From: a virus
DNA length: 23,239 nt
Virus record (IMG/VR): IMGVR_UViG_3300027499_000038
Span: 1-23,239 of that record
Reading direction: 5' to 3' (one strand)
Below, piece by piece: positions 1-7,170 of the stretch. The notes beneath the pieces were generated by a model, which worked only from the letters and a program-made list of their open reading frames with translations, made no database searches and was not told the DNA's origin. Every line of letters starts with the position of its first letter. Within the stretch, counting starts at the first letter, position 1. Position numbers and translations under genes: made by a program.

Positions 1-15
1 CACAAGGAGTGTACA

Positions 16-1023
16 ATGTCAGATAAGGATAACGCCGAAATCGTTGAGAATCTTGAAGTTCAAGACGAAATCGAAGAATCTGCAGGCTCAGATACCCTGA
101 AGCCGGGTGCAGGTTCCAGCACAGTTGAAAAGCTTGCTACTTTCACATCGCTATTAGCACAACTTAAGGGTGAAGATCTTTCTCACTTCCTTAACGATGC
201 ACTTGCACAGATCGGCAAGGAAGCTGCTTTGACGCCATCTGCTACAGCTCCTGGTGGCAAGCCAGCTCTGGGCCAGATGCCACGTGCAACGCTCGGTGCT
301 GTCAAGGAAGATATCACTGCAATGTTTGCTGGTGAAGATCTTACAGAAGAATTCAAGGAAAGTGCATCAACACTTTTCGAAGCAGCTCTTACAGCTCGCA
401 TGAATCTTGAAACAGTTCGCCTTGAAGAAGAATTTGCTGAGAAGCTTTCTGAAGAAGTCGAAGCTGTCAAGGAAGAAATGACAACCAAGATCGATCAGTA
501 TCTTGATTATGTTGTTGAACAGTGGGTCGAAGACAACAAGCTTGCTATCGAGTCTTCACTCCGCTCTGAGATTGCTGAGAACTTCATGGAAGGTCTTTAC
601 AATCTATTCGCTGAATCGTATATCAATGTTCCTGAAGATCGTATCGATGTTCTTGGCGAACTTCAAGCTCAGATGGAAGAACTCCAGGCAAAGCTTGATG
701 AGTCGATCAATAAGCAGATCGAACTTCAGACTGTTATCGATGAAGCTACACAAGAAGCCACATTCGACGAAGTTAGCGAAGGTCTTGCAGCCACTCAGGT
801 TGAAAAGCTTCGTACACTAGCCGAAGGCATTGAATTCAGTGATGCTGATACGTATGCTCGCAAGCTGAACATCATCAAGGACAAGTATTTCACCGAAGGT
901 AAGAAGGTTGTCTCGACTGGTGTTGTTGCTGAAGAAGCTGAAGAACTAACAGAAGAAACAGCTGCTCCTGTGCCTGCTCACATGGCACATTACGCTGCAG
1001 CGATTTCAAGAACTGTAAAATAA
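16..1023 (+). CDS. gp22: Prohead core scaffolding protein, T4 gp22-like
   Basis: Seen: 335 aa, very acidic and alanine/glutamate rich, predicted largely helical and coiled-coil (roughly residues 100-250 with repeated E/K heptad-like stretches), no membrane segments. An AAGGAG Shine-Dalgarno lies six bases before ATG 16. It sits immediately upstream of the major capsid gene, exactly where T4 places gene 22. Known: gp22 forms the inner core of the prohead on which gp23 assembles and is degraded by the gp21 protease during maturation. T4 gp22 is about 270 aa, so this one is longer. Inference: the assignment rests on composition and position more than on detailed sequence identity. The protease, portal and other head genes are probably just upstream, outside the window. 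Confidence 0.8.
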   Translation: MSDKDNAEIVENLEVQDEIEESAGSDTLKPGAGSSTVEKLATFTSLLAQLKGEDLSHFLNDALAQIGKEAALTPSATAPGGKPALGQMPRATLGAVKEDITAMFAGEDLTEEFKESASTLFEAALTARMNLETVRLEEEFAEKLSEEVEAVKEEMTTKIDQYLDYVVEQWVEDNKLAIESSLRSEIAENFMEGLYNLFAESYINVPEDRIDVLGELQAQMEELQAKLDESINKQIELQTVIDEATQEATFDEVSEGLAATQVEKLRTLAEGIEFSDADTYARKLNIIKDKYFTEGKKVVSTGVVAEEAEELTEETAAPVPAHMAHYAAAISRTVK

Positions 1024-1029
1024 TAAATA
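1022..1029 (+). promoter_or_regulatory. Possible T4-type late promoter for gp23
   Basis: AATAAATA lies at the very end of gp22, 43 bases before the gp23 ATG; T4 late promoters use a TATAAATA -10 box recognised by gp55. The stretch is A/T-rich, so a chance match is possible. The leader also holds a 9-base direct repeat, ATACCAAAA at 1032-1040 and 1046-1054. Confidence 0.35.
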
Positions 1030-1071
1030 AAATACCAAAACCAAGATACCAAAAGGTAAAGGGAGAATACA

Positions 1072-2433
1072 ATGTTAGCTGAGGAAGTCCAAAATAAGTG
1101 GAAGCCCGTTCTTGAGCACGCCGATCTACCAACGATCGAGTCCGCTCACAAGCGCGCTGTCACAGCACAAATTCTAGAAAACACTGAAAATGCTCTTCGC
1201 GAAGATGCACAGAACGGTGTTTCGCAGCAGCTTCTTGGCGAGTCGCCAACGAACGTTGCTGGTAACGTTTCAAACTTTGACCCAGTGCTTATCTCACTGG
1301 TTCGTCGTTCGATGCCAAACCTGATCGCATACGATGTTTGCGGCGTTCAGCCAATGACAGGTCCAACAGGCCTTATCTTCGCAATGCGTTCTAAGTATGC
1401 TAACTCGACCGCTCTGGGCGCTGAAGCATTCTACAACGAAGCAAACACAGGTCACTCGTCACGCCTAGGCGCTGGTGTTGACTATGCAAACACAGGTGCA
1501 GCTTCAACAACTGCTGTTGGTGCTAACACTGTGTCGGCTAACGGTTCAACTCTTGCTTCGTCAAACAACGCTGGCAACTCAACGTATAACTATACGATGG
1601 GTCTTCTGCTTGGTACAGGCGAACTTCTTGGTTCAAACTCGACCTACATCTTCCCAGAAATGGGCTTCAGTATCGAAAAGGTTACAGTATCTGCAAAGAC
1701 ACGTGCCCTTAAGGCTGAATACTCGCTTGAACTTGCACAGGATCTGAAGGCAATTCATGGTCTTGACGCTGAAACAGAACTCAGCAACATCCTTTCGGGT
1801 GAAATCCTTGCTGAAATCAACCGTGAAGTTGTTCGCTCGATCATCATCACTGCTGAAAAGGGTGCAACTGAGGGTACTACAACTGCTGGTATCTTCGATC
1901 TTGACACTGACTCAAACGGTCGTTGGTCGGTTGAAAAGTTCAAGGGTCTTCTGTTCCAGATTGAACGCGAATGCAACCAGATTGCTAAGCAGACACGTCG
2001 TGGTAAGGGTAACATCATCATCTGTTCGTCTGACGTTGCGTCTGCTCTTCAGATGGCTGGTGTTCTTGACTACGCCCCTGCTCTTAACAGCAACAACCTG
2101 AACATCGACGACACAGGCAACACATTTGCTGGTGTTCTTAACGGTCGTATCAAGGTTTATATCGATCCATATGCAGGCACCAACTTCCTGGTTGTTGGCT
2201 ACAAGGGTTCGAATGCCTTTGACGCTGGTTTGTTCTACTGCCCATACGTTCCACTTCAGATGGTTCGTGCAGTCGATCCTAGCAGCTTCCAGCCAAAGAT
2301 CGGCTTTAAGACACGTTACGGTATGGCTCCAAATCCATTCGCCAAGGGTACAACTGCAGCCGATTCGACTGCAACTCTTGAGCAGGATTCGAACAAGTAC
2401 TACCGTCGCGTTCTTGTTTCTAACCTTATGTAA
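1072..2433 (+). CDS. gp23: Major capsid protein, T4 gp23-like
   Basis: Seen: 453 aa, ATG 1072 preceded by GGGAG at 1061-1065. The segment LVRRSMPNLIAYDVCGVQPM (residues about 76-95) matches the highly conserved gp23 segment VRRAIPNLIAFDICGVQPM, followed by a conserved TGPTG/FAMR region. Known: gp23 forms the hexameric capsomers of T4-like heads and is trimmed at its N-terminus by the gp21 prohead protease at (L/I)xE sites. Inference: LGE at residues 55-57 is a good candidate cleavage site, giving a mature protein starting near Ser58. T4 gp23 is 521 aa, so this is a shorter version. No gp24 vertex-protein paralogue follows, unlike coliphage T4. A strong terminator follows the gene. Confidence 0.97.
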   Translation: MLAEEVQNKWKPVLEHADLPTIESAHKRAVTAQILENTENALREDAQNGVSQQLLGESPTNVAGNVSNFDPVLISLVRRSMPNLIAYDVCGVQPMTGPTGLIFAMRSKYANSTALGAEAFYNEANTGHSSRLGAGVDYANTGAASTTAVGANTVSANGSTLASSNNAGNSTYNYTMGLLLGTGELLGSNSTYIFPEMGFSIEKVTVSAKTRALKAEYSLELAQDLKAIHGLDAETELSNILSGEILAEINREVVRSIIITAEKGATEGTTTAGIFDLDTDSNGRWSVEKFKGLLFQIERECNQIAKQTRRGKGNIIICSSDVASALQMAGVLDYAPALNSNNLNIDDTGNTFAGVLNGRIKVYIDPYAGTNFLVVGYKGSNAFDAGLFYCPYVPLQMVRAVDPSSFQPKIGFKTRYGMAPNPFAKGTTAADSTATLEQDSNKYYRRVLVSNLM

Positions 2434-2441
2434 TCATAAGA

Positions 2442-2455
2442 GTTGGGTAACCAAC
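2442..2455 (+). other. Small GNRA-loop hairpin after gp23
   Basis: GTTGG (2442-2446), loop GTAA, CCAAC (2451-2455): a perfect 5-bp stem with a GNRA tetraloop, just before the terminator hairpin. It may protect the 3' end of the abundant capsid mRNA; function not shown by sequence. Confidence 0.5.
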
Positions 2456-2464
2456 CAAAAACTG

Positions 2465-2497
2465 GGAGGGGGATCGAAAGGTCCTCCTCCTTTTTTT
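2465..2497 (+). terminator. Intrinsic terminator after major capsid gene
   Basis: An 11-bp stem GGAGGGGGATC (2465-2475) pairs with GGTCCTCCTCC (2480-2490), allowing two G-T pairs, around a GAAA tetraloop, followed by seven T (2491-2497). This is a textbook rho-independent terminator separating the head genes from the next unit. Confidence 0.93.
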
Positions 2498-2498
2498 A

Positions 2499-2527
2499 TG
2501 TACAATATAAATAGAACAGTATATAAT
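2499..2527 (+). promoter_or_regulatory. TGTACA-type promoter before tail-tube-like gene
   Basis: TGTACA (2499-2504), 17-nt spacer, TATAAT (2522-2527). It begins two bases after the terminator T-run and has the same layout as ten other promoters in the window. The spacer contains a T4 late-type box (see the next entry). Confidence 0.75.
2506..2513 (+). promoter_or_regulatory. T4-type late promoter box TATAAATA
   Basis: A perfect match to the T4 late -10 consensus TATAAATA, 41 bases upstream of the GTG at 2554 and downstream of a terminator, a sensible place for a gp55-dependent late start of a structural gene. It overlaps the spacer of the TGTACA-type promoter. Confidence 0.5.
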
Positions 2528-2538
2528 GCTAATTAGCA
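2527..2538 (+). repeat. 12-bp palindrome downstream of promoter
   Basis: TGCTAATTAGCA is a perfect palindrome that begins on the last base of the -10 box and covers the predicted transcription start. It could be an operator-like site or chance in A/T-rich sequence. Confidence 0.4.
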
Positions 2539-2553
2539 ACTTAGAGGTATATA

Positions 2554-3054
2554 GTGGCCAAGACAACTAATCCTAACTTCCTATCGCCTTTAGGCCATAA
2601 GTTTATACTGTCGCGCACGCCCAATCTGAACTTTAATGTTCAGTCGGTTCGTCTTCCTGGTATGTCATTGTCGTCTACTGAGACTGCCACACCATTCGTG
2701 TCTATTCCAAACTCTGGTAAGATTGTCTTTTCTCCTCTGACTATTACATTCCGTGTCAATGAAGATATGGCCGACTATCTTGAGATTCGTAACTGGATGA
2801 GCTCACTTGGTTCGCCAACAAGCTTTGAAGGGTATGCCAACCTTAAGGAAAGCAACGACGGATTATACTCTGATGCTACACTAGTTATCATGAACTCGGC
2901 TATGAGAGGCAATCTCTCTGCTACATTTTATGATCTATTTCCAATTGACATCTCTGATCTTCAGTTCACCACAATGGACACAGATGTGAACTACATAGAA
3001 TGCACCGTAGATTTTAGATATTTACGTTGCGAAATAGGTGTACTTAATTCGTAA
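2554..3054 (+). CDS. Tail tube-like (gp19-family) protein, tentative
   Basis: Seen: 166 aa starting at GTG 2554 with AGAGG at 2543-2547; no ATG fits as well. The N-terminal part reads as a beta-rich structural protein with the pattern NVQSVRLPGMSL, then a pattern of alternating strands and ITFRVNEDMADYLEIRNWM, ending in a strand-rich region with DFRYLRCEIG. Known: gp19/gp54 tail-tube-fold proteins of myoviruses carry an early LPG motif after a first beta strand and a helix like the DYLEIRNWM segment. Inference: a tail tube or tube-like protein, or a tail completion or baseplate protein of the same fold. In T4, gp19 is elsewhere and this slot after gp23 holds gp24, so position does not confirm the call. 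A late promoter and a TGTACA promoter precede it. Confidence 0.5.
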   Translation: MAKTTNPNFLSPLGHKFILSRTPNLNFNVQSVRLPGMSLSSTETATPFVSIPNSGKIVFSPLTITFRVNEDMADYLEIRNWMSSLGSPTSFEGYANLKESNDGLYSDATLVIMNSAMRGNLSATFYDLFPIDISDLQFTTMDTDVNYIECTVDFRYLRCEIGVLNS

Positions 3055-3074
3055 ACCGTGATATAAAGGTTATT

Positions 3075-3509
3075 ATGAAGATAGATGATATATACGCCTT
3101 GTGGGAGCAAGACTCTCATATCGACCGTTCAGAACTCGGGACAGAGGCACTGAATATCCCTAAACTCCATCATAAGTATTTCAAGATCTTTACGAATGAA
3201 CGACTGGTTCTTCGTAAGTACGAAGCCGAACTCAAGCAACTGAAGCTTGCCAAGAACGAGTTCTTTACTATGGGACCGACGGAGGAGACACATGCTAAGG
3301 GCTGGAAGCTTCCACCTCAGGGCAAAATCATCCGTTCAGACGTGCATAACTATATAGAGGCAGATCAAGAGGTAATCGATATGTCATTACGTATTGGTAT
3401 CCAACAAGAAAAGATTGAGCTTCTAGAATCGATCATCAAATCCCTGACAGGCCGTGGCTTTAATATCAAGGCTGCAATTGAATGGGAGAAATTTAAAGTT
3501 GGTATTTAA
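3075..3509 (+). CDS. uvsY: Recombination mediator UvsY
   Basis: Seen: 144 aa, close to T4 UvsY (137 aa), mostly helical and charged. It shares the architecture of an N-terminal IDSxxL-like segment (HIDRSELGTEALNIPKLHHK), a central variable loop, a motif around SDVHNYIEADQEVIDMSLR, and a C-terminal segment KSLTGRGFNIKAAIEWEKF comparable to KSRGFAIKHIQDMRAFE of T4. Known: UvsY is a hexameric mediator that loads UvsX recombinase onto gp32-covered single-stranded DNA. Context: its stop overlaps the uvsW start (TAATG at 3507-3511); T4 also keeps uvsW and uvsY together but in the opposite order. AAAGG precedes ATG 3075. Confidence 0.88.
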   Translation: MKIDDIYALWEQDSHIDRSELGTEALNIPKLHHKYFKIFTNERLVLRKYEAELKQLKLAKNEFFTMGPTEETHAKGWKLPPQGKIIRSDVHNYIEADQEVIDMSLRIGIQQEKIELLESIIKSLTGRGFNIKAAIEWEKFKVGI

Positions 3510-4984
3510 TGAGTGATGTCCACCTAAAATACATTAATAGTGTTCACATCAAGGTATGTGCAGATCCGTCAACCATCATGGAGTTGTCGGATCAATTCAC
3601 ATTCTATGCAGACAACTATAAGTTCCATCCTAAGTACCGTGCACGTATGTGGGACGGGAAGATCCGACTGGTCAACAACCTGTCTGGTACTTGCTATGCT
3701 GGTCTGAGTCAGAAGATCAAGAAGTTCTGTGATGCACGTGGATATACACTGACGTTTGATGACGAACTGATCTATGCCAACGTATCTGAGCATGAGTTAG
3801 AAGAGTTCATCGCGACTCTTAATATCCCTGAGAAGTACAAGGGACGCGACTATCAGTTCAAGGCGGTCTTAAAATGCATTCGTTCTGGACGTAGAACACT
3901 CGTCAGTCCTACGTCATCAGGCAAATCCCTCATGATCTACATTATCATGAGATGGTATCAACAACACAAAGGCCTAATCATCGTTCCTACGATCGGTCTG
4001 GTTGGACAGATGGAAAGTGACTTTAGAGATTATGGATACACAGGTAACATTCACGTTAGTACTGCTGGCCTCAGTAAATCTAATGATATCGACGCTGACA
4101 TTGTTATTACTACTTGGCAGTCGCTCAACAACGGCAAAACCAAAATGCCAAAGCAATGGTACAGCCAATTCGGGTGTGTGTTTGGAGATGAAGCTCACGG
4201 ATGCAAGGCAACGAGCCTCATACAAATCCTATCTAGCCTCGAAACCTGTCGGTACCGTTTCGGCGCAACCGGAACCCTCGACGGACATCCTCTCAATGAA
4301 ACGACCATCGAAGGGCTTTTTGGGCCGCAGTACAGATCGACAACAACAAAACAGTTGATGGATGATGGTTATGTTGCCAAACTCAAGATTAAGTGTATCG
4401 TGCTTAAGTATCCTGAGGATGTGAAGAAACAGTTCCATACTACTGTCAACAAGAAGAAGAAAACCTATCAGGAAGAGATCGACTTCTTGGTAAATAATGA
4501 AAAGAGAAACAAGTTTCTTAAGAACCTGACTCTGTCACTCAAGGGAAATAAGCTACTATTCTTTAGGATTATTGATCATGGAAAACTATTACATACCGCC
4601 ATTAGTGCAGTGTCTGACCATAATGTTTTTTACATTGATGGTAGTGTATCAGGCGTGGACCGGGAAAGTATCCGTCGCGCTATCGAAGATGAAGAGAATG
4701 CTGTCCTCATTGCGTCGCTAGGTACTACATCAACAGGTGTGAGCATCAACAAGCTTCACCATATGATTGCTGCATCTCCGTCTAAGTCTAAGATCAAGGT
4801 TCTACAGTCTATCGGCCGTATGTTACGTATGCATGAAGACAAGGAAGAGGCAGTACTCTACGATATTGTTGACGATATATCCTATAAGTCGCAGATGAAT
4901 TTTACCCTGAACCACTTCATGGAGCGTTGCAAGATCTATGACGCCGAGAAGTTTGAATACGAAATCTACAATGTGAGGTTATAA
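3509..4984 (+). CDS. uvsW: UvsW-type SF2 DNA/RNA helicase
   Basis: Seen: 491 aa, near T4 UvsW length (about 500). Motif I SPTSSGKS at residues 133-140, motif II DEAH at 227-230, motif III GATGT at 252-256, motif VI QSIGRMLR at 433-440. The N-terminal 105 residues, including KYRARMWDGKIRLVN, match the UvsW-specific double-stranded-DNA-binding domain. Known: UvsW is an ATP-dependent, RecG-like branch-migration helicase that unwinds R-loops and helps switch from origin- to recombination-dependent replication. Context: translationally coupled to uvsY upstream (TAATG overlap) and to the Sm-like gene downstream (TAATG at 4982-4986), forming a recombination unit with gp46/47. All helicase motifs are intact. 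Confidence 0.95.
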   Translation: MSDVHLKYINSVHIKVCADPSTIMELSDQFTFYADNYKFHPKYRARMWDGKIRLVNNLSGTCYAGLSQKIKKFCDARGYTLTFDDELIYANVSEHELEEFIATLNIPEKYKGRDYQFKAVLKCIRSGRRTLVSPTSSGKSLMIYIIMRWYQQHKGLIIVPTIGLVGQMESDFRDYGYTGNIHVSTAGLSKSNDIDADIVITTWQSLNNGKTKMPKQWYSQFGCVFGDEAHGCKATSLIQILSSLETCRYRFGATGTLDGHPLNETTIEGLFGPQYRSTTTKQLMDDGYVAKLKIKCIVLKYPEDVKKQFHTTVNKKKKTYQEEIDFLVNNEKRNKFLKNLTLSLKGNKLLFFRIIDHGKLLHTAISAVSDHNVFYIDGSVSGVDRESIRRAIEDEENAVLIASLGTTSTGVSINKLHHMIAASPSKSKIKVLQSIGRMLRMHEDKEEAVLYDIVDDISYKSQMNFTLNHFMERCKIYDAEKFEYEIYNVRL

Positions 4985-5364
4985 TGATTGCAATTTACAC
5001 GTTATCAAATGGCGAACAGATCATTGGAGAAAAGATTCGGACACTACGAGAAGGTGCTGATACTATTCAGAATCCATTCTATATTATGGAAACTCAAGAT
5101 GAGTATGGCAATAATGGCATGAAACTCATAAATGTGTGTACATTTTCTTCACAACAGTATATAGTTGTAGATAATATGCATATCATCTATAAGATGCCGG
5201 CTAATGAACCAATGACCAGGTATTATAACAAACTGGTAGAGGCATCTAAGAAAGCTGATACGTATAAGATGATTGAAGATTCCATCAGAGACATGGAAGA
5301 TATGGAAGCGACGTTGCGTGAAACAATCTCAAAAAGACTCGTAGGCGGGTCAACGATTAATTAA
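4984..5364 (+). CDS. Sm-like (LSm-fold) small protein
   Basis: Seen: 126 aa, starting on the uvsW stop. An N-terminal beta-rich part (residues about 1-80) carries IYTLSNGEQIIGEKI, then NPFYIM, a GMKLINV strand, and DNMHIIYKM, with the spacing of a small Sm-like barrel. The C-terminal 40 residues are a charged helix. Known: similar proteins occur beside gp55 in cyanophage-like T4 relatives, and a protein of putative cyanophage origin was reported to have an Sm-like structure. Inference: it may form a ring binding RNA or modulate transcription together with gp55; nothing in the sequence proves RNA binding. A TGTACA-type promoter lies inside this gene and could drive gp55. Family call is moderate. 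Confidence 0.55.
   Translation: MIAIYTLSNGEQIIGEKIRTLREGADTIQNPFYIMETQDEYGNNGMKLINVCTFSSQQYIVVDNMHIIYKMPANEPMTRYYNKLVEASKKADTYKMIEDSIRDMEDMEATLRETISKRLVGGSTIN
5137..5165 (+). promoter_or_regulatory. TGTACA-type promoter inside Sm-like gene
   Basis: TGTACA (5137-5142), 17-nt spacer, TATAGT (5160-5165). It is intragenic, about 210 bases upstream of gp55, and follows the same layout as the intergenic copies. It could give the late sigma gene and downstream recombination genes an independent start. Confidence 0.5.
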
Positions 5365-5373
5365 GGATATACC

Positions 5374-5952
5374 ATGAAAGAATCAATGCCGAATCCGGTC
5401 AAGAAGAAAAAAGCAAACAACTACATTGATAACAAGAAGTTCTACGCAGAAATGATCATCTATCGTAGACTTTATGATGAGTCTGTTATTAAAGGTGAAC
5501 CAAGACCGATTGTATCCAGATACATCGGTGAATGCATTATGTTGATTGCCACCCGCTTGGCGACACGCCCCAACTTTGTCGGCTACTCATACAAAGATGA
5601 GATGATCTCGGATGGCATTGAGAACTGTCTGGCATATATCCACAACTTCAATCCTGAGAAGTCTACAAACCCGTTTGCATACTTTACACAGATCATTTAC
5701 TATGCATTCCTACGTAGAATCCAAAAGGAAAAGAAGCAGCTGTACATCAAGCACAAGAGCTTCGAGAACAGCATGATCATGAACACACTGGTTGATATGG
5801 CTCCTGAAGACCGGTCACACTACTCTGCAGCATTCATAAATGTATCAGAGAAGCTTGGTGAACTCGTCGAGAAGTTTGAGGCCAAGAACCCAATAGCACC
5901 CAAGACTAAAAAGGGTGTAGAGAAATTTATCGAGGATGACGAAAATGAATAA
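5374..5952 (+). CDS. gp55: Late-transcription sigma factor gp55
   Basis: Seen: 192 aa (T4 gp55 is 185). The core segment SYKDEMISDGIENCLAYIHN (residues 72-91) followed by FNPEKSTNPFAYFTQIIYYAFLRRI resembles sigma region 2 and matches gp55. The tail is acidic and could carry the clamp-binding element. ATG 5374 has AAGGA at 5363-5367; ATG 5386 is an alternative start. Known: gp55 binds host RNA polymerase, recognises TATAAATA late promoters and is activated by the sliding clamp gp45 via gp33. Inference: it would read the TATAAATA box at 2506. Gp33 is not seen in this window. Confidence 0.93.
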   Translation: MKESMPNPVKKKKANNYIDNKKFYAEMIIYRRLYDESVIKGEPRPIVSRYIGECIMLIATRLATRPNFVGYSYKDEMISDGIENCLAYIHNFNPEKSTNPFAYFTQIIYYAFLRRIQKEKKQLYIKHKSFENSMIMNTLVDMAPEDRSHYSAAFINVSEKLGELVEKFEAKNPIAPKTKKGVEKFIEDDENE

Positions 5953-6106
5953 TGTACCAGTACTAATCCAACAACTGGCAGAGAATGCCCTGGATACCAA
6001 GACACCTGAACATATCCGTTACAACTATATGGTTGCATTAGAGAGTGTTCGAAACTATTGTGACTCTGCATTGAAGCAGTATAATAAGAAGAATGGCAAG
6101 CGTTAA
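5945..6106 (+). CDS. Small hypothetical protein between gp55 and gp47
   Basis: Seen: 53 aa starting MNNVPVLIQQLAENALDTKT and ending YNKKNGKR. It overlaps the end of gp55 by 8 bases and its TAA overlaps the gp47 ATG (TAATG at 6104-6108), so it fills the gap precisely and is likely translationally coupled. It looks helical with a basic tail and one cysteine. No known domain recognised. Other T4-like genomes also carry very small ORFs between 55 and 47; no function is inferred. Confidence 0.75.
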   Translation: MNNVPVLIQQLAENALDTKTPEHIRYNYMVALESVRNYCDSALKQYNKKNGKR

Positions 6107-7167
6107 TGAAAATTGCTTTGATTACCGATACTCACTGGGGTGCACGTGGGGATAGTCTTGCGTTCGCCGAATATTTTAATAGGTTTTATTATGAACAATT
6201 CTTTCCGTATCTGGCTGAACATCGGATTACTAATATCTTCCATCTTGGGGATATTGTCGATCGGCGTAAGTATATCAACTTCGTTACAGCAAGACACCTT
6301 CGTAAATTCGTCGAGTACTGTGATAGTTCCGGAATCAGACTCGATGTAATTATCGGCAACCATGACACTGCGTTCAAGAACACGAACGAGGTCAATTCTA
6401 TGAGGGAGCTCTTTGAGCATTCAACTTATGACATCCATTATTATTCTGATCCTACTGTTGTCAATCTCGGTAGTACCGACATTGCTGTACTACCCTGGGT
6501 ATGTTCAGGCAACTACGAAGAATCTATGGAATTCTTGCGTAGCACTAATTCACAAATCTTATTTGGCCATCTGGAGATTGCTGGCTTTGAAATGTACAAG
6601 GGGGCTGTAAACGATCATGGTTTTGACTCTAAAATCTTTGATAAGTTTGATACTGTTTGTTCCGGTCATTTTCATCATAAGTCTACTCGGGGCAACATTA
6701 ATTATCTGGGAGCTCCTTATGAAATGTCTTGGTCTGACTACAACGATCCTAGGGGGTTTCACGTCTTTGATACGGAAACTCGTGAGCTGACATTTATTCG
6801 TAACCCGTTGACGATGTTCAATAAGGTCCACTACCATGATCAGGACAAGACTCTTGACGATATCATGGATGTTGACTTCGACCACTACAAGGGATCTTAT
6901 GTCAAGCTGATCGTTCACAGCAAGACCAACCCTTACTGGTTCGACATGTTTGTCGACAAGATCGAGAAGGCTGGAGTGCTAGATCTTCAGGTCGTAGATG
7001 ACAACCTGAACCTGCAACTTGAGGATGATGGAGATCTTGTCAACGAGGCCGAGGATACACTGACTGTCCTGAACAAGGTCGTTGAGCAGGTAGACTCACG
7101 AGTAGACAAAAAAGTGTTGTACAATTTCCTCAGTTCGTTGTATAGTGAAGCTTTAAGCGTGGAGTAA
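6106..7167 (+). CDS. gp47: Recombination nuclease subunit gp47 (Mre11/SbcD-like)
   Basis: Seen: 353 aa (T4 gp47 is 339). Calcineurin-like phosphoesterase motifs in order: DTH at residues 8-10, GDIVDR at 48-53, GNHD at 84-87, GHLE at about 154-157, and GHFHH at 187-191. All metal-binding positions are present. The C-terminal third (from about residue 230) corresponds to the capping and gp46-binding region. Known: gp47 with the ATPase gp46 makes the Mre11-Rad50-type complex that resects double-strand ends for recombination-dependent replication and helps degrade host DNA. Context: followed directly by gp46 (3-base gap). A TGTACA promoter lies in its last 50 bases. Confidence 0.96.
   Translation: MKIALITDTHWGARGDSLAFAEYFNRFYYEQFFPYLAEHRITNIFHLGDIVDRRKYINFVTARHLRKFVEYCDSSGIRLDVIIGNHDTAFKNTNEVNSMRELFEHSTYDIHYYSDPTVVNLGSTDIAVLPWVCSGNYEESMEFLRSTNSQILFGHLEIAGFEMYKGAVNDHGFDSKIFDKFDTVCSGHFHHKSTRGNINYLGAPYEMSWSDYNDPRGFHVFDTETRELTFIRNPLTMFNKVHYHDQDKTLDDIMDVDFDHYKGSYVKLIVHSKTNPYWFDMFVDKIEKAGVLDLQVVDDNLNLQLEDDGDLVNEAEDTLTVLNKVVEQVDSRVDKKVLYNFLSSLYSEALSVE
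7118..7146 (+). promoter_or_regulatory. TGTACA-type promoter before gp46
   Basis: TGTACA (7118-7123), exact 17-nt spacer, TATAGT (7141-7146), inside the end of gp47. The predicted start near 7153 leaves a short leader containing GGAG at 7161-7164 before the GTG at 7171. Confidence 0.6.
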
Positions 7168-7170
7168 TGT

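Noticed and set aside
10-15. TGTACA between the SD and ATG of gp22
   Set aside because: No -10-like box follows at 16-18 nt (the sequence there is coding CGCCGA), so it is not counted as a promoter.
183-488. Minus-strand ORF opposite gp22
   Set aside because: A shadow of the Glu/Ala-rich coding strand (Ser-rich on the complement) with no start signals.
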